Shown: positions 36,912-46,779, counted from the stretch's first letter. The stretch: DNA of 64,000 nt from JAVJSD01 sp040219575 (GCA_040219575.1 JAVJSD010000145.1:21042-85041); one strand, 5' to 3'. Numbers and translations: made by a program. Notes: a model not told the origin generated them from the sequence alone.

Positions 36912-38252
36912 ATGACACCCAAACCGTTCCCCACCCAACTGATTGCCGCGTTGCTTCTCCTGACGGCGAGTCTTCCGCTTGCCGCGCAACGCGTCGAAGA
37001 GACGGACGCCAGGTTCGAGATCCCCGTCGCCGACGAGGGACTGCCGGGCGCTGGCCCGATCCGGCGTTACGAGTGGTTCCGCAAACTCTGGAAGTCCAAG
37101 CGTTCCGGTTGGGCGGAGCAGGTCAAGAAGGATCAAAACGCGGTGGTGTTTCTGGGCGACTCGATCACCCAGGGCTGGGGCGCGACAATGGACGGTAGTT
37201 TCGACCGGCTGAAGGTCGCCAACCGCGGGATCAGCGGCGACACGACCCGTGGGATGCTCATCCGCCTCGAGGAAGATGTTCTATCGCTCAATCCGCGCGC
37301 CGTCGTCTTATTGATGGGCACCAACGACCTCGAAGAACAGGCCGAGCCGGAGACGATCGCCGCCAATCTGAAACTGATCATCGCGGCGTTGAAAGAACAT
37401 AGCACCGAAATGCCGATCATTCTGTGCAAAGTATTTCCAAGTTCCGAAACGAAACGTCGCCCGACGGAGAAGATCAAACAGATTAATGAACTGTATGCGG
37501 CGGCCGTCAAAGGCGACCCGCAGGTCGTGGTGCTGGAGACCTGGGCGCTGTTCGCCGACGAAAACGGCGACGCCAAGAAGGAGGAGTTCCCCGACCTGTT
37601 GCACCCCAACAAGGCCGGCTATGCGAAATGGGCGGCCGCACTGAGGCCGATCTTCGCCACGCTTGGCTATCTCGAGACGGAACCCGACGACTTCCAGGTC
37701 GAGCCCGGTTTCGTGAGTCTGTTCAACGGCAAGGATCTGACGGGTTGGGGCTTCCGCGCGACGCCTGCGCCCAAGGGCAAACGGAATCCCGCCGTCGCGC
37801 GACCGATCGTCGAAGAGGCCGTCGCGTTCGACGGCCAGACAGCCAGTTCGGACGGACGCTACGTGGCGGTCAATGGACGGCTGGTGGTGACAACGCCGTC
37901 CGAAGGTCGACGGATTCAGCAACTCTGGACGACTCGTGAATTCCCCAACGATTTCATTCTCAAATTGGAGTTCCGCGCCACGCCCTATGCCGACAGCGGC
38001 GTGTTCCTCCGCGGCCCGCAACTGCAATGCCGAGACTATTTGCTCGCCGGCCCCTACACCGACTTGAAGAAGTATGCGCCGCAAGAGTGGAACGAGCTCG
38101 TTGTCACGGTGAAGGGGACGACGGCCCATTGCACCTGCAATGGCGAGGTGCTCGACGAAGCGCTGGCCGTCCCCGCTGCCGGAGGCATCGGCCTGGAAGG
38201 GGATCGAGGACAGATGGAGTATCGCCGCATTCGGATCAAGCAACTGCCTTGA
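36912..38252 (+). CDS. SGNH hydrolase fused to DUF1080 domain
   Basis: 446 residues from the ATG at 36912, with a signal peptide ending in LPLAA-Q. The N-terminal part is a GDSL/SGNH esterase: Ser84 in FLGDSITQGW, Gly108 region, Asn138 in MGTNDLE, and the Asp228/His231 pair in DLLHPNKAGY. The C-terminal part (about 265-446) begins VSLFNGKDLTGWG, the typical start of the DUF1080 (3-keto-disaccharide hydrolase-like) domain. Together they suggest an exported enzyme that removes ester groups from a glycan and recognises or cuts it. The sulfatase gene follows about 240 bases downstream. Confidence 0.9.
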   Translation: MTPKPFPTQLIAALLLLTASLPLAAQRVEETDARFEIPVADEGLPGAGPIRRYEWFRKLWKSKRSGWAEQVKKDQNAVVFLGDSITQGWGATMDGSFDRLKVANRGISGDTTRGMLIRLEEDVLSLNPRAVVLLMGTNDLEEQAEPETIAANLKLIIAALKEHSTEMPIILCKVFPSSETKRRPTEKIKQINELYAAAVKGDPQVVVLETWALFADENGDAKKEEFPDLLHPNKAGYAKWAAALRPIFATLGYLETEPDDFQVEPGFVSLFNGKDLTGWGFRATPAPKGKRNPAVARPIVEEAVAFDGQTASSDGRYVAVNGRLVVTTPSEGRRIQQLWTTREFPNDFILKLEFRATPYADSGVFLRGPQLQCRDYLLAGPYTDLKKYAPQEWNELVVTVKGTTAHCTCNGEVLDEALAVPAAGGIGLEGDRGQMEYRRIRIKQLP

Positions 38253-38489
38253 CCAAGGCGCTCCGACGATCGTCGCCGTTGCCAAGCGGATGGGCATAGG
38301 CGGCGGAACGACGCCCATCGCCATAACAGGCGGCGTCGATTGCAAGTCGACTCGCTGGAGGCGGCCGACGGATTCCCAAGCAACGCCGGTTGGCTGTGGT
38401 GTACAACAGAGCTTACGATGTCACGACGCACTTCGTCGGCGGCCGCCTCGCCGGGCGCCATCTACTCACGACACGAAAGCGATTCGCAA

Positions 38490-39908
38490 ATGAGAATTAC
38501 GATCGTGCTTCCTTTGCTCCTCGGCGCCTTCCTGGTCCTGTCGCCGCTGGCCGCGGCCGGCGCTCGGGAAAGGCCGAACGTGCTGTTCATTCTCGTCGAC
38601 GATCTGGGCTGGAGCGACGTGAGCTACAACGGGAGCCGCGTGTACGAGACGCCGCACGTCGATCGGCTGGCTCGGCATGGGATGGTGCTGACCGACTTTT
38701 ACTCCGCTGGGCCCGTTTGTTCGCCGACGCGGGCTTCGATCCTGACCGGCAAGTCGCCGGCGCGTCTCGGGCTGACGACCTGGTTGAATACGCCGGAAAA
38801 GGACCCGCCCTTCATCATGCATCATCTGCCGCTGGAAGAATTCACGCTCGCCGAGGCCCTGCGCGAAGCGGGCTACGCCACGGGGTACTTCGGCAAATGG
38901 CACTTGGGTTACAAGCGAGAACATTGGGCGGGGCGGCAGGGATTTGAGACGGCCAAAGGCGGGATCGATTCACCGCACGCCTGGCGGCTCGCCTGGCCCG
39001 ACCGTGAGCCGCCGCTTCCGGAGAACCACACGCGGTTCTTCAGCCCGTATCACATGACGCACCTCGAGAACGGTCCTGACGGCGAGTACCTCACCGAGCG
39101 ACTGACCGACGAAACGCTGGCGTTCATCGAGCAGCACCAGCGACGCGACAGCGGCCAGCCGTTCTTCGCGCTATTGGCCTTCCACACCGTGCACACTCCG
39201 CTGGAACCGAAACCGGAGAAGACCGAGAAGTACAAGATGAAAATCGCCCGGCTCGGTTTGGACGGCCGGCCGGAAGACGCCCCCCGCGAGAAGGCGATTC
39301 AGAACAACGCGGCCTACGCGGGCATGGTCGAGCATATGGACGAAAACGTCGGGCGGTTGCTGCGGCGACTCGACGAACTCGAACTGAGCGACGACACCAT
39401 CGTGGTCTGGACATCGGACAACGGCGGCAAGGGGTCGGTGACCTCCAACCTGCCGCTGCGAGGCATGAAGCACAACCTGTACGAGGGCGGGATTCGCGTG
39501 CCGACGATCGTCCGTTGGCCGGGCCGGATCGCGGCCGGAAGCCGCAACTCGACGCCGCTGATCAGCACCGACTTCTATCCCACGGTGCTGCAGTTGACCG
39601 GCTGTCCGCCGCGGGTGAGTCAACATGTCGACGGAGTCAGTTTCGGCGAAGTGCTGTTGGGCGAGCGCGACGCCGTCGATCGAGACGCCCTCTACTGGCA
39701 CTACCCCCACAATCGCCAGGAGGCGGCCGTGCGCGAGGGACGCCACAAGCTGCTGCACCGGTTCCAGGAAGACCGCGTCGAGCTTTACGATCTCGAGGCC
39801 GATCTCGGAGAGCGCCGTGATCTCAGCCGCGAGCAGCCGCAACTCGCCGCCCGCTTGCTTGACATGTTGAAGCGATGGCAGAAAGCCGTCGGCGCGAAGT
39901 TTGAATAG
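38490..39908 (+). CDS. Exported formylglycine-type sulfatase
   Basis: 472 residues from the ATG at 38490, with a signal peptide ending near AAAGA. D37/D38 in LVDDLGWSD bind calcium, and Cys77 in VCSPTRASILTGK is the CxPxR site that is converted to formylglycine. GYFGKWHLGY and TSDNGGKGSV complete the active-site set. It hydrolyses sulfate esters, most likely on sulfated polysaccharides. No sulfatase-activating enzyme is encoded nearby. It follows the SGNH-DUF1080 gene on the same strand, so the two may act on one substrate. Confidence 0.95.
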   Translation: MRITIVLPLLLGAFLVLSPLAAAGARERPNVLFILVDDLGWSDVSYNGSRVYETPHVDRLARHGMVLTDFYSAGPVCSPTRASILTGKSPARLGLTTWLNTPEKDPPFIMHHLPLEEFTLAEALREAGYATGYFGKWHLGYKREHWAGRQGFETAKGGIDSPHAWRLAWPDREPPLPENHTRFFSPYHMTHLENGPDGEYLTERLTDETLAFIEQHQRRDSGQPFFALLAFHTVHTPLEPKPEKTEKYKMKIARLGLDGRPEDAPREKAIQNNAAYAGMVEHMDENVGRLLRRLDELELSDDTIVVWTSDNGGKGSVTSNLPLRGMKHNLYEGGIRVPTIVRWPGRIAAGSRNSTPLISTDFYPTVLQLTGCPPRVSQHVDGVSFGEVLLGERDAVDRDALYWHYPHNRQEAAVREGRHKLLHRFQEDRVELYDLEADLGERRDLSREQPQLAARLLDMLKRWQKAVGAKFE

Positions 39909-40002
39909 TCGACGTGGTCGAACGCCGTCGCCGGCGGTAAAACGGACGCGTTCTGGCGCCATCGCGAGCCTGACATCCACTCCTGCCCCTGATCCGTGAT
40001 CC

Positions 40003-40728
40003 ATGACCGCCATCGACGAAATCGCCCCCGACGTGTTTCGGCTTTCGCTCTACGTGCCGGAACTTGATATGCAGTTCAACCATTTCCTCGTCCGCGACGA
40101 GGAGCCGCTGCTGTTTCACGCGGGACTCAAGGCGATGTTTCCGGCGCTGCGCGAGGCGGTCGCCACGCTGATCGATCCCGCCGCGCTGCGGCACATCGCC
40201 TGGAGCCACTTCGAGTCGGATGAGTGTGGAGCGCTGAACGACTGGCTTCAGTTCGCGCCCCAGGCCCAGCCGGTCTGCACGCTCGTCGGCAAACTCGTGA
40301 GTGTGGATGACTTTTCCATCCGCCCGGCGCGCGGCATGACCGACGACGATGTCTTGAGCACCGGCAAGTACCGGTATCGCTTCTATCGTTCGCCGCATAT
40401 TCCGCACGGTTGGGACGCGGGCGTGCTGCTGGAAGAGACGCAGAAGACGCTATTCTGCAGTGATCTGTTTCATCACTTCGGCGACGTCGAGGCGGTCGCC
40501 ACGTCGGACCTGATCGAGCCGACGCGCCGCGCGATGCAGCAACTGCAGCAAGGCCCGCTGGCCGGCTACATGCCCTACACCCGCCAGACCGAAGGCGTGC
40601 TGCATGCGCTGGCCGATCTGAAGCCGGAAACGCTGGCCGTGATGCACGGCTCATCGTACAAAGGAGACGGCGACCGCCTGCTGCGCGACCTGGCGGGCGT
40701 GATCAAGGAGAACTTTGATCAACTCTGA
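40003..40728 (+). CDS. Metallo-beta-lactamase-fold protein (ODP-like)
   Basis: 241 residues. HFESDECGALNDWL holds the H-x-E-x-D pattern of the diiron oxygen-binding (ODP) branch of metallo-beta-lactamase-fold proteins, and FCSDLFHHFGD and AVMHGSSYKGDG give the later ligand set (Asp and His). Such domains occur in flavodiiron and sensory proteins. Here there is no flavin or receiver part, so it would need a partner for a redox role. It follows the sulfatase gene by 94 bases and may share a transcript. Function stays open. Confidence 0.75.
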   Translation: MTAIDEIAPDVFRLSLYVPELDMQFNHFLVRDEEPLLFHAGLKAMFPALREAVATLIDPAALRHIAWSHFESDECGALNDWLQFAPQAQPVCTLVGKLVSVDDFSIRPARGMTDDDVLSTGKYRYRFYRSPHIPHGWDAGVLLEETQKTLFCSDLFHHFGDVEAVATSDLIEPTRRAMQQLQQGPLAGYMPYTRQTEGVLHALADLKPETLAVMHGSSYKGDGDRLLRDLAGVIKENFDQL

Positions 40729-40834
40729 CCGAGAAAGTCTTGATGGCTCTCGTGTTGAAAGCCGGTGCGGCAAACGACGTGTTCACCGACGACTTCACGC
40801 GAATCGTCGATGCATCCAGCAAGGAGACCAAACC

Positions 40835-41905
40835 ATGCGAATCGTCAACTCGGCGAAGGCGGCATTCCTGCTAGTGTTGATTTCCGGCCAGGCGTTTGCT
40901 CAATCGTGGAGCATCGATCTGTGGGATATTGCGATTGACGATCCCACGATCGATCGAGTCCGCTCGGAGTCCCTGGAATTCATGCCCGATGGGAAGACGC
41001 TTGTAACGGCGGGCTTCTTTTATGACGGCATCACGCAAACCGCAATCGGCGAAGTTCGTTTGGTCAGCGCGAAGGATGGAGCCCTGCGAGGCGTGCTCAG
41101 CGGCGGCGCCCAGACGTACGCTCTTCGCGCGGGCGCTCTCGCCCGCTCGCCATCGGGGAAATGGATTGCGGCCGGCGGCCTGCGAGGCAAGATCGACCTG
41201 TTTGATGCAACCGCGATGAAGTATGTCCGCACCCTGCAGGGCGAGCAGGCTGCGACATCGTGTCTGCAGTTCTCGCCCGACGGAAAGATATTGGCTGCGG
41301 CGCATGGCGGCCGAACGATTGAGTTGTGGAATCACGAAAACGGAAAAAAGACCGCCAGTTTCTCTTCCCCGACAGAGGTCTGGTCGATCGCGTTTTCCCC
41401 GGACGGAGCCCTGTTGGCGACCGGGAACTCCGAGGGGAGCACTACCATTCGTGACGCCAAGAGCGGCGAAGAACGGGGGCGTATTCCCGCTCAGGAAGAA
41501 TTGGGATTTCTTGGTTGCCTGGCGTTCTCGCCCGATGGAAAGCTGCTGGCGGCGGGTGGGTTTCCCGTCGTTGAAGGCGATAGCCCGATTTACGTTTGGC
41601 GACTGCAGCGCGCGAGCGACGGCGGCGGAAAAGTGACCGCCAAACGGGAAGCCCGATTCCAGGGCCACCGCGAGCACACGTACTCGCTCGCTTTCTCTCC
41701 CGACGGCAAGCACTTGGCGTCGGCAAATCAGGATACTACCGTCAGAATTTGGGACGTGCGTACACATCGCCAGTTTCGGCCGATCACGGCGCACACGGAC
41801 TTCGTCTACGACGTGGCGTTCTCCCCTGACGGGAATTCGCTGGCGACCCTGGGACGCGAGTCCTTGAAACTCTGGGACTTTGAGCAATTGCGCGACGCGC
41901 AGTGA
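40835..41905 (+). CDS. Secreted WD40-repeat beta-propeller protein
   Basis: 356 residues from the ATG at 40835, which is preceded by AAGGAG. A signal peptide ends near GQAFAQ. At least five WD-type repeats follow, visible as LQFSPDGKILAAAHGGRTIE, VWSIAFSPDGALLATGNSEG, LAFSPDGKLLAAGG and SLAFSPDGKHLASANQD. They fold as a propeller that binds other proteins or ligands and act outside the cytoplasm. No enzyme motif is present. A minus-strand sulfatase gene converges on it from the right. Confidence 0.85.
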   Translation: MRIVNSAKAAFLLVLISGQAFAQSWSIDLWDIAIDDPTIDRVRSESLEFMPDGKTLVTAGFFYDGITQTAIGEVRLVSAKDGALRGVLSGGAQTYALRAGALARSPSGKWIAAGGLRGKIDLFDATAMKYVRTLQGEQAATSCLQFSPDGKILAAAHGGRTIELWNHENGKKTASFSSPTEVWSIAFSPDGALLATGNSEGSTTIRDAKSGEERGRIPAQEELGFLGCLAFSPDGKLLAAGGFPVVEGDSPIYVWRLQRASDGGGKVTAKREARFQGHREHTYSLAFSPDGKHLASANQDTTVRIWDVRTHRQFRPITAHTDFVYDVAFSPDGNSLATLGRESLKLWDFEQLRDAQ

Positions 41906-42064
41906 TCGTCCACCAACACGAGAGTGAAGGACGGCTCTCGGCGAATTCGTTCGGCCCATTCGCCACGCCCGTTCCGCGGCGATCCATCGTGCCCCAGCCT
42001 CGGAAACCCTTCAGCTTCTTTGGCTCGGCGGACGCGATCGCAGAACGCCGTAGGCTCCAGGCCG

Positions 42065-43477
42065 TTACTCGAAGTTCTCATTCTCAAGCTGCGACTTGGC
42101 GGCTTTGAGCGTTTTCTGATGCTGCTCGACCGTCTTGCGAATCGCGGCGATCACGTCGGCGTGGTCCTTGGCGACGTCGTACTTCTCGCCGGGGTCGACC
42201 TCCAGGTTGTAAAGCAGCGGCGTCTCGTGCACTTCCGGCTGCGCCTGGCCGTAGCCGGCCTGCGTCTGGAAGTGCGCCTTCCAGGGACCCTGGCGAACCG
42301 CCATCAGGTTGTAGGCGCGGTAATAGAACAACGCGTCGCGAGTGTTTTTCCCCTCGCCGAACAGAATCGGCGACAGGTCGTGGCTGTCGAGCACTCGGTC
42401 CTGGGGCAACGGGACGCCGGCCAACTTGTGCACCGTGGCGAAGACGTCCATCGTGCTGCCGACGTCGGCCGAGACGCTGGCCGGCTTGATGCGCCCCGGC
42501 CACCAGGCGATGGTCGGTTCGCGCATGCCGCCGTCCCACGTGCTCCCCTTGCCTTCCCGCAATGGGCCGGCAGAACCGCCGTGCTCGTTGAAGATCAACC
42601 AGGGGCCGTTGTCGCTGCAGAACAGCACCAGCGTGTTCTTATCGAGGCCGTCCTCGCGCAGCGCGTCGAGCACCTGGCCCACCGACCAGTCGATCTCCTG
42701 AATCACGTCGCCGTACAGGCCGCGGCGGCTGGTGTTCTGGAACTTGTCGGAGGCGAACAGCGGCACGTGCGGCATGCTGTGGGCGAGGTACAGAAAGAAC
42801 GGCTTCTCCCGGTTGGCGTGGATGAACTTCACCGCCTCCTCGGTGTAGCGGCGGGTGATAATGGTTTGATCGGCCGGACGCTCGATGATCTTCTCGTCGC
42901 GCATCAGCGGCACGTTCCAGTAGCTGCTCTTGGGATTCCAAAAGGCGGCCCGGCCTCCCGGCGCGTCGTTCACACGGTCCATGTCGTTCGAGTAGGGAAT
43001 GCCGAAGTAGGAATCGAAGCCGTTGGCGGTCGGCAGGAACTGCGGCAGGTGGCCCAGGTGCCATTTGCCGACGCAGGCCGTGGCGTAATCCTTGGTCTTG
43101 AGCGCCTCGGCGATGGTGATCTCCTCAGCGGGCAGGCCTCCCTTGGAGTTGGGAAACAACACGCGGCGCTTGTTGCTGCACATGCCGTTGCGCAGCGGCA
43201 GTCGGCCGGTCATCAGCGCCGCGCGGCTCGGTGTGCAGACCGAAGCCGCGGAGTAAAACTGCGTCAGCTTCATCCCCTCGGCCGCCATTTGGTCGAGGTT
43301 CGGCGTGGCGATGGTGGGGTGTCCGAAACAGCCCAGATCGCCATATCCCAAGTCGTCGCAGAAGACGACCACGAAATTCGGCGGCGCCTCCGTCTCGGCG
43401 GCCGACACGGGATCGGCGGCTGACGCGGCGAAGAACGCGGACAATAGCATCAAATAGCTAGCAGCGCGGAGCAACAT
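42065..43477 (-). CDS. Exported arylsulfatase-like sulfatase
   Basis: 470 residues with a signal peptide ending near VSAAE. CDDLGYGDLGC gives the calcium ligands and Cys81 in VCTPSRAALMTGRL is the formylglycine site. GKWHLGHLPQFL and CSDNGPWL complete the site. Unlike the other sulfatase here (VCSPTR), it has Thr rather than Ser after the Cys; both match CxPxR. It removes sulfate from an unknown ester. It lies convergent to the WD40 gene and divergent from a DUF374 acyltransferase. Confidence 0.95.
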   Translation of the reverse strand: MLLRAASYLMLLSAFFAASAADPVSAAETEAPPNFVVVFCDDLGYGDLGCFGHPTIATPNLDQMAAEGMKLTQFYSAASVCTPSRAALMTGRLPLRNGMCSNKRRVLFPNSKGGLPAEEITIAEALKTKDYATACVGKWHLGHLPQFLPTANGFDSYFGIPYSNDMDRVNDAPGGRAAFWNPKSSYWNVPLMRDEKIIERPADQTIITRRYTEEAVKFIHANREKPFFLYLAHSMPHVPLFASDKFQNTSRRGLYGDVIQEIDWSVGQVLDALREDGLDKNTLVLFCSDNGPWLIFNEHGGSAGPLREGKGSTWDGGMREPTIAWWPGRIKPASVSADVGSTMDVFATVHKLAGVPLPQDRVLDSHDLSPILFGEGKNTRDALFYYRAYNLMAVRQGPWKAHFQTQAGYGQAQPEVHETPLLYNLEVDPGEKYDVAKDHADVIAAIRKTVEQHQKTLKAAKSQLENENFE

Positions 43478-43770
43478 GATGGGCCTTTCATGGGCAGGCC
43501 TCTCGCGAACCGGGAGAGGGGCGAGTCAGGCGACTATATCAGTGCCAAGCCGGCATCTTACGACGCAGACCCGCCGCTCTCAACCGCCGCCCGTGGGTCG
43601 TGTCCGAAACGCAATCGACGCGCAGGCCGACTCTCCGTATTCTACGCAGCCGGCGCGACCGGAATTAAAAACACGAAGGTCGCCGCCGCCGCGTCCGATA
43701 TTGTCCGTATTGGGTTTTCGATCGCAGCCATTCGCTTCATACGTTCCTCCGATCGAGGAACGCCGGTTTC

Positions 43771-44475
43771 ATGAAGGTTACAAGTCCGCTCCTGATCAAC
43801 CTCGCCGCAGGTACGTTGGTCGGCGCCATCCGCGCCCTCTTTCACACCTGCCGGGTCGAGACGTTGCCCGCAGGGGGCCTGTGGCGGATCGGCTACGAGC
43901 AGGATGAGCCGAGCGAGTTGTTCCTGTACAGCATTTGGCACGATCTGCTTTTGTTTCCGATTTTCGCCCGGCGCTGCAAGAACATGGCGGCGCTCGTCAG
44001 CCAGCATCGCGACGGATCGTTGCTGGCCGACGTAATGCATCGCCTGGAGATTGAGATCGTGCGCGGCTCCACGTCGCAGGGCGGGGCGCGGGCGGTGCGG
44101 CAGTTGATGACCAGCGCCGCGGGGCGGCATATCTCCATCACGCCGGATGGACCGCGCGGTCCGCGCCGGGTGATGAAGAGCGGCGTCGTCTACCTCGCCT
44201 CGCGCACCGGCCGGGCGATCATTCCCACGGGATATTCCGCCAGCCGCAGTTGGTCGATTCGTGGAAGCTGGACCGACCTGCGCGTGCCCAAACCGATGAG
44301 CACTATCTACCTGCTCGGCGGCGAGCCGATTCGCGTGCCGGCCGGGCTGTCGCGAGGAGGCATCGCGCACTACGAGCAACTCGTGCAGCGCGAGATGGAT
44401 CACCTCTGCGACCTCGCCGAACGGCTGGCGCGGGGCGAAGCTGCGCCGGAGTCGCAGGCGTATCGGGCGGCGTAG
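43771..44475 (+). CDS. DUF374 lysophospholipid acyltransferase-like protein
   Basis: 234 residues. The DUF374 signature (WHDLLLFPIFA, then SQHRDGSLLADVM, and the TPDGPRGPRRVMKSGVVYLA block) is clear. DUF374 proteins relate to the acyltransferases that build phospholipids and lipid A. The N-terminal hydrophobic stretch of about 20 residues suggests membrane association. Acyl donor and acceptor cannot be read. A GC-rich hairpin (44498-44518, CGCGGGG-TTTTCGT-CCCCGCG) lies after the stop but has no T-run. Confidence 0.8.
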   Translation: MKVTSPLLINLAAGTLVGAIRALFHTCRVETLPAGGLWRIGYEQDEPSELFLYSIWHDLLLFPIFARRCKNMAALVSQHRDGSLLADVMHRLEIEIVRGSTSQGGARAVRQLMTSAAGRHISITPDGPRGPRRVMKSGVVYLASRTGRAIIPTGYSASRSWSIRGSWTDLRVPKPMSTIYLLGGEPIRVPAGLSRGGIAHYEQLVQREMDHLCDLAERLARGEAAPESQAYRAA

Positions 44476-44497
44476 GTCGCCGCAACCTTCCTTAAGC

Positions 44498-44518
44498 CGC
44501 GGGGTTTTCGTCCCCGCG
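44498..44518 (+). terminator. GC hairpin after the DUF374 gene
   Basis: CGCGGGG-TTTTCGT-CCCCGCG forms a 7-base stem about 22 bases past the stop codon. No T-run follows, so it is at most a weak terminator. Confidence 0.35.
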
Positions 44519-44654
44519 CAGCTGACGCCGGGTGCACGCGTCGCGTTGAGTGCACCGCGCGCGACTCTGGCGTCCTAGGCGGGTGAGGCGCAGACCACCG
44601 CCAGGCGCGGGGACGAACTCCGCCGCTCCTGGGGACCGATGCTGATCGCGTCGG

Positions 44655-45980
44655 CTACGAAGGGGACAAGGCGGAATTCAAGCGGGAGTTGTTGCGCCAC
44701 ACGCGGCGGCGGATGGCCGCGCGACGCGCCGAGGCTTCTGGCGAAAAAACCGCGCCGACAACGCGCTGAAAGCCGGCCTCGAGATCGGCCACGCTCAGCA
44801 GGTCGGGCTGGTAGGTCACATCGAACAGCGTGTAGTGCGACCAGTCGCGGTCGGCCAGCAGCCGGCCTTCGCGCCGCAGCCGCGCGTACAGCGACGTACC
44901 GGGAAACGGCGTCTGCAGCGTGAGTTGAATTTCGGCCAACGGGCAATCGAGCAGAAACTGCGTCAGTCGATCGAGCGAGGCCTCGGTCTCCCCTTCCGCG
45001 CCGATGATGAAGCAGCCGTTGACCACCACGCCGGCCTCCTGCAGGGCGACGGCCGCCTGCATCATGCGATCGAATTCAGCTTGCTTGGCGCCCATTCCGC
45101 CGTAGCGGAACACCAGCGATTCGATTCCCACCAGCACTTGCACGCAGCCGGAATTTGCGAGCTGCGAGACGATCTCCGGCCGCTCGCCGATCCGCCAGTC
45201 GGTCTCGGTGAAGTACCGCGCGCCGGCATCGGTCAGCAATTGAAGCAGCGGCTCGAAGTCGCGCGTGCCGGCGAAGGTGTTGTCGTCGGCCAGCTCCAGC
45301 CAAGGTTGTGGGGCGATGCGGGAGAGGGCGTCGAGTTCCTCGGCGATGCGATCGAGCGGTTTCTCGCGAAATCGCCCCAACAGCCGACTCGCGCCGCAGA
45401 AGTCGCAGGCGAAGGGACAGCCGCGCTGCGACTGCAGCGTCATTCGCGGCCGCCGCCGATCGCCCAGCAATTCCCATCGCGGCAGCGGCGCCTGCGCTAG
45501 GTCGAAGGCGCTGGCGGCTTGATAACGCGACTGGAGGTTGCCGCATTCGGCGTCGGAGAGCAGACCGCGCCACACGGGTTCACCCTCGCCGACGACGACC
45601 GCGTCGAAATGCTCGCCGGCCTCTTCGGGGCGCGCGGTCGCGTGCAGGCCGCCGATGACGGTTGTCAGGCCGCGGGCTCGCAACGCCGCCGACAATCGGT
45701 AGGCCTCGTCGATCGACGCAGTGAGCGCCGAGATCGCCACGAGTGTGGGCCGATGCTCGACAATCGCCTCAACGAGCGTTTCGTCCCACCGGGCGGCGTC
45801 GTGATAGCTCGATGTCCAGTAATTCGGGGTCATGCCGGCCAGCGTAAGCAGCGCCAGGGCGGGAAGCTCGGCCAGGGCCGACCCGCGCTGCGCAAGGCCC
45901 GGCATGGCCATGCCCAGTTCCAGCAGCGCCTCGTGCCGCACGCGGAGGCCGGTCAGGGGAATATAGCAGACATGCGGCAT
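44655..45980 (-). CDS. B12-binding-domain radical SAM protein
   Basis: 441 residues from the ATG at 45980 (MPHVCYIPLTGLRVR). The N-terminal half is a Rossmann-type region with VVVGEGEPVWRG, typical of the cobalamin-binding-domain group. The radical SAM core follows, with cluster cysteines C188, C192 and C195 in GCPFACDFC. The later IGAEGETEASLDRLTQFLLD is usual for the B12-type subclass, which performs methylations and ring rearrangements, often on lipids or antibiotics. No peptide or tailoring partner is visible. It is divergent from a small exported protein. Confidence 0.85.
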   Translation of the reverse strand: MPHVCYIPLTGLRVRHEALLELGMAMPGLAQRGSALAELPALALLTLAGMTPNYWTSSYHDAARWDETLVEAIVEHRPTLVAISALTASIDEAYRLSAALRARGLTTVIGGLHATARPEEAGEHFDAVVVGEGEPVWRGLLSDAECGNLQSRYQAASAFDLAQAPLPRWELLGDRRRPRMTLQSQRGCPFACDFCGASRLLGRFREKPLDRIAEELDALSRIAPQPWLELADDNTFAGTRDFEPLLQLLTDAGARYFTETDWRIGERPEIVSQLANSGCVQVLVGIESLVFRYGGMGAKQAEFDRMMQAAVALQEAGVVVNGCFIIGAEGETEASLDRLTQFLLDCPLAEIQLTLQTPFPGTSLYARLRREGRLLADRDWSHYTLFDVTYQPDLLSVADLEAGFQRVVGAVFSPEASARRAAIRRRVWRNNSRLNSALSPS

Positions 45981-46319
45981 GACGGACGGCGCTTGCGGAG
46001 ATCGTGAGCTGACGGCGTACCCTTTGATTCTACGTGCCGCCCAACCGACCGCCAAACGCGAGAGCATCGTCTCGTCATCGCGACAGTTCTACAACGCGGA
46101 AACTTGTCGTGAAGCGAACCGCGAAGACGCAACTTCCGACGCCGCAGCAATCTGGCGCGTTTCCGCGACGGCGACCGGCGGTCTCGGCACAGACTTTGCA
46201 TCACGTGTGGTGCGTACATTACTGACGACCGCGCTGGAACGCCGCCATTCGCGAATCCGCAATGTCGGCCGCAATTGACTATTCTACGCAACCAGCGCCG
46301 TGCACGGAGGATCTTGGAT
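45981..46319. other. Divergent intergenic gap
   Basis: Gap between the radical SAM gene (start 45980, minus) and the small exported protein (start 46320, plus). Neither promoter is obvious. No repeat or gene is supported. Confidence 0.4.
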
Positions 46320-46685
46320 ATGCCCCGAATCTCACGTCTGTTCCGCGCGCTGCTTGCCGAGTCGCTGGCGATCGGTTTGCTGGTCGTCTTGTTCGGATTG
46401 CCAACCGGCGATGTCGCCTCCAGTCCGCCGGCGTCGGCGCGAGAGGCGACCCAGACGGCGCCGGTTCCAACGATCGCCGAAGGCAAGCCAGGCGACGTGT
46501 TCTGGCGGCCCTACTCCTCGTCGCCCGAGAAGCCCATCGAATTGCCGACGACCGAACCGACAGGCGTCCGCGGACAACTCGATCAGGCCGCATCGTGGAC
46601 CCATGCGGCGTTGGCTCGCGAATTCGACCGCATCCTCGCCCCGTTCATCGCCGCCCGGTCGACCGACGTGTCTTCTCGTCAGTAG
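46320..46685 (+). CDS. Small exported or membrane-anchored protein
   Basis: About 121 residues from the ATG at 46320 (MPRISRLFRALLAE), preceded by CACGGAGG. One hydrophobic stretch (AIGLLVVLFGL) is probably a signal peptide or anchor. The remainder is Pro/Thr/Ser-rich and ends with FDRILAPFIAARS. I do not recognise it. A cluster of tandem octamers begins right at the stop codon. Confidence 0.5.
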   Translation: MPRISRLFRALLAESLAIGLLVVLFGLPTGDVASSPPASAREATQTAPVPTIAEGKPGDVFWRPYSSSPEKPIELPTTEPTGVRGQLDQAASWTHAALAREFDRILAPFIAARSTDVSSRQ

Positions 46686-46779
46686 TGAGTGGGTGAGTGG
46701 GTGAGTGAGTAGGTGAGGAAGTGAGTAGGTGAGGGCGCCGCGCGGGTCGCACGCCGTTACCTTTTACCTTTTACCTTTT
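46685..46779. repeat. Tandem octamer and heptamer repeats
   Basis: Variants of GTGAGTGG run from about 46685 to 46732, followed by three copies of TTACCTT at about 46757-46779. Short tandem repeats of this kind are usually prone to copy-number change. The second set is related to the TTTTACC repeats near 31778. The stretch lies between two convergent genes. Confidence 0.7.

Noticed and set aside
44655..45980. Lipid- or hopanoid-methylating specific function for the B12 radical SAM enzyme
   Set aside because: No partner genes or specific motifs to support it; only the class is stated.
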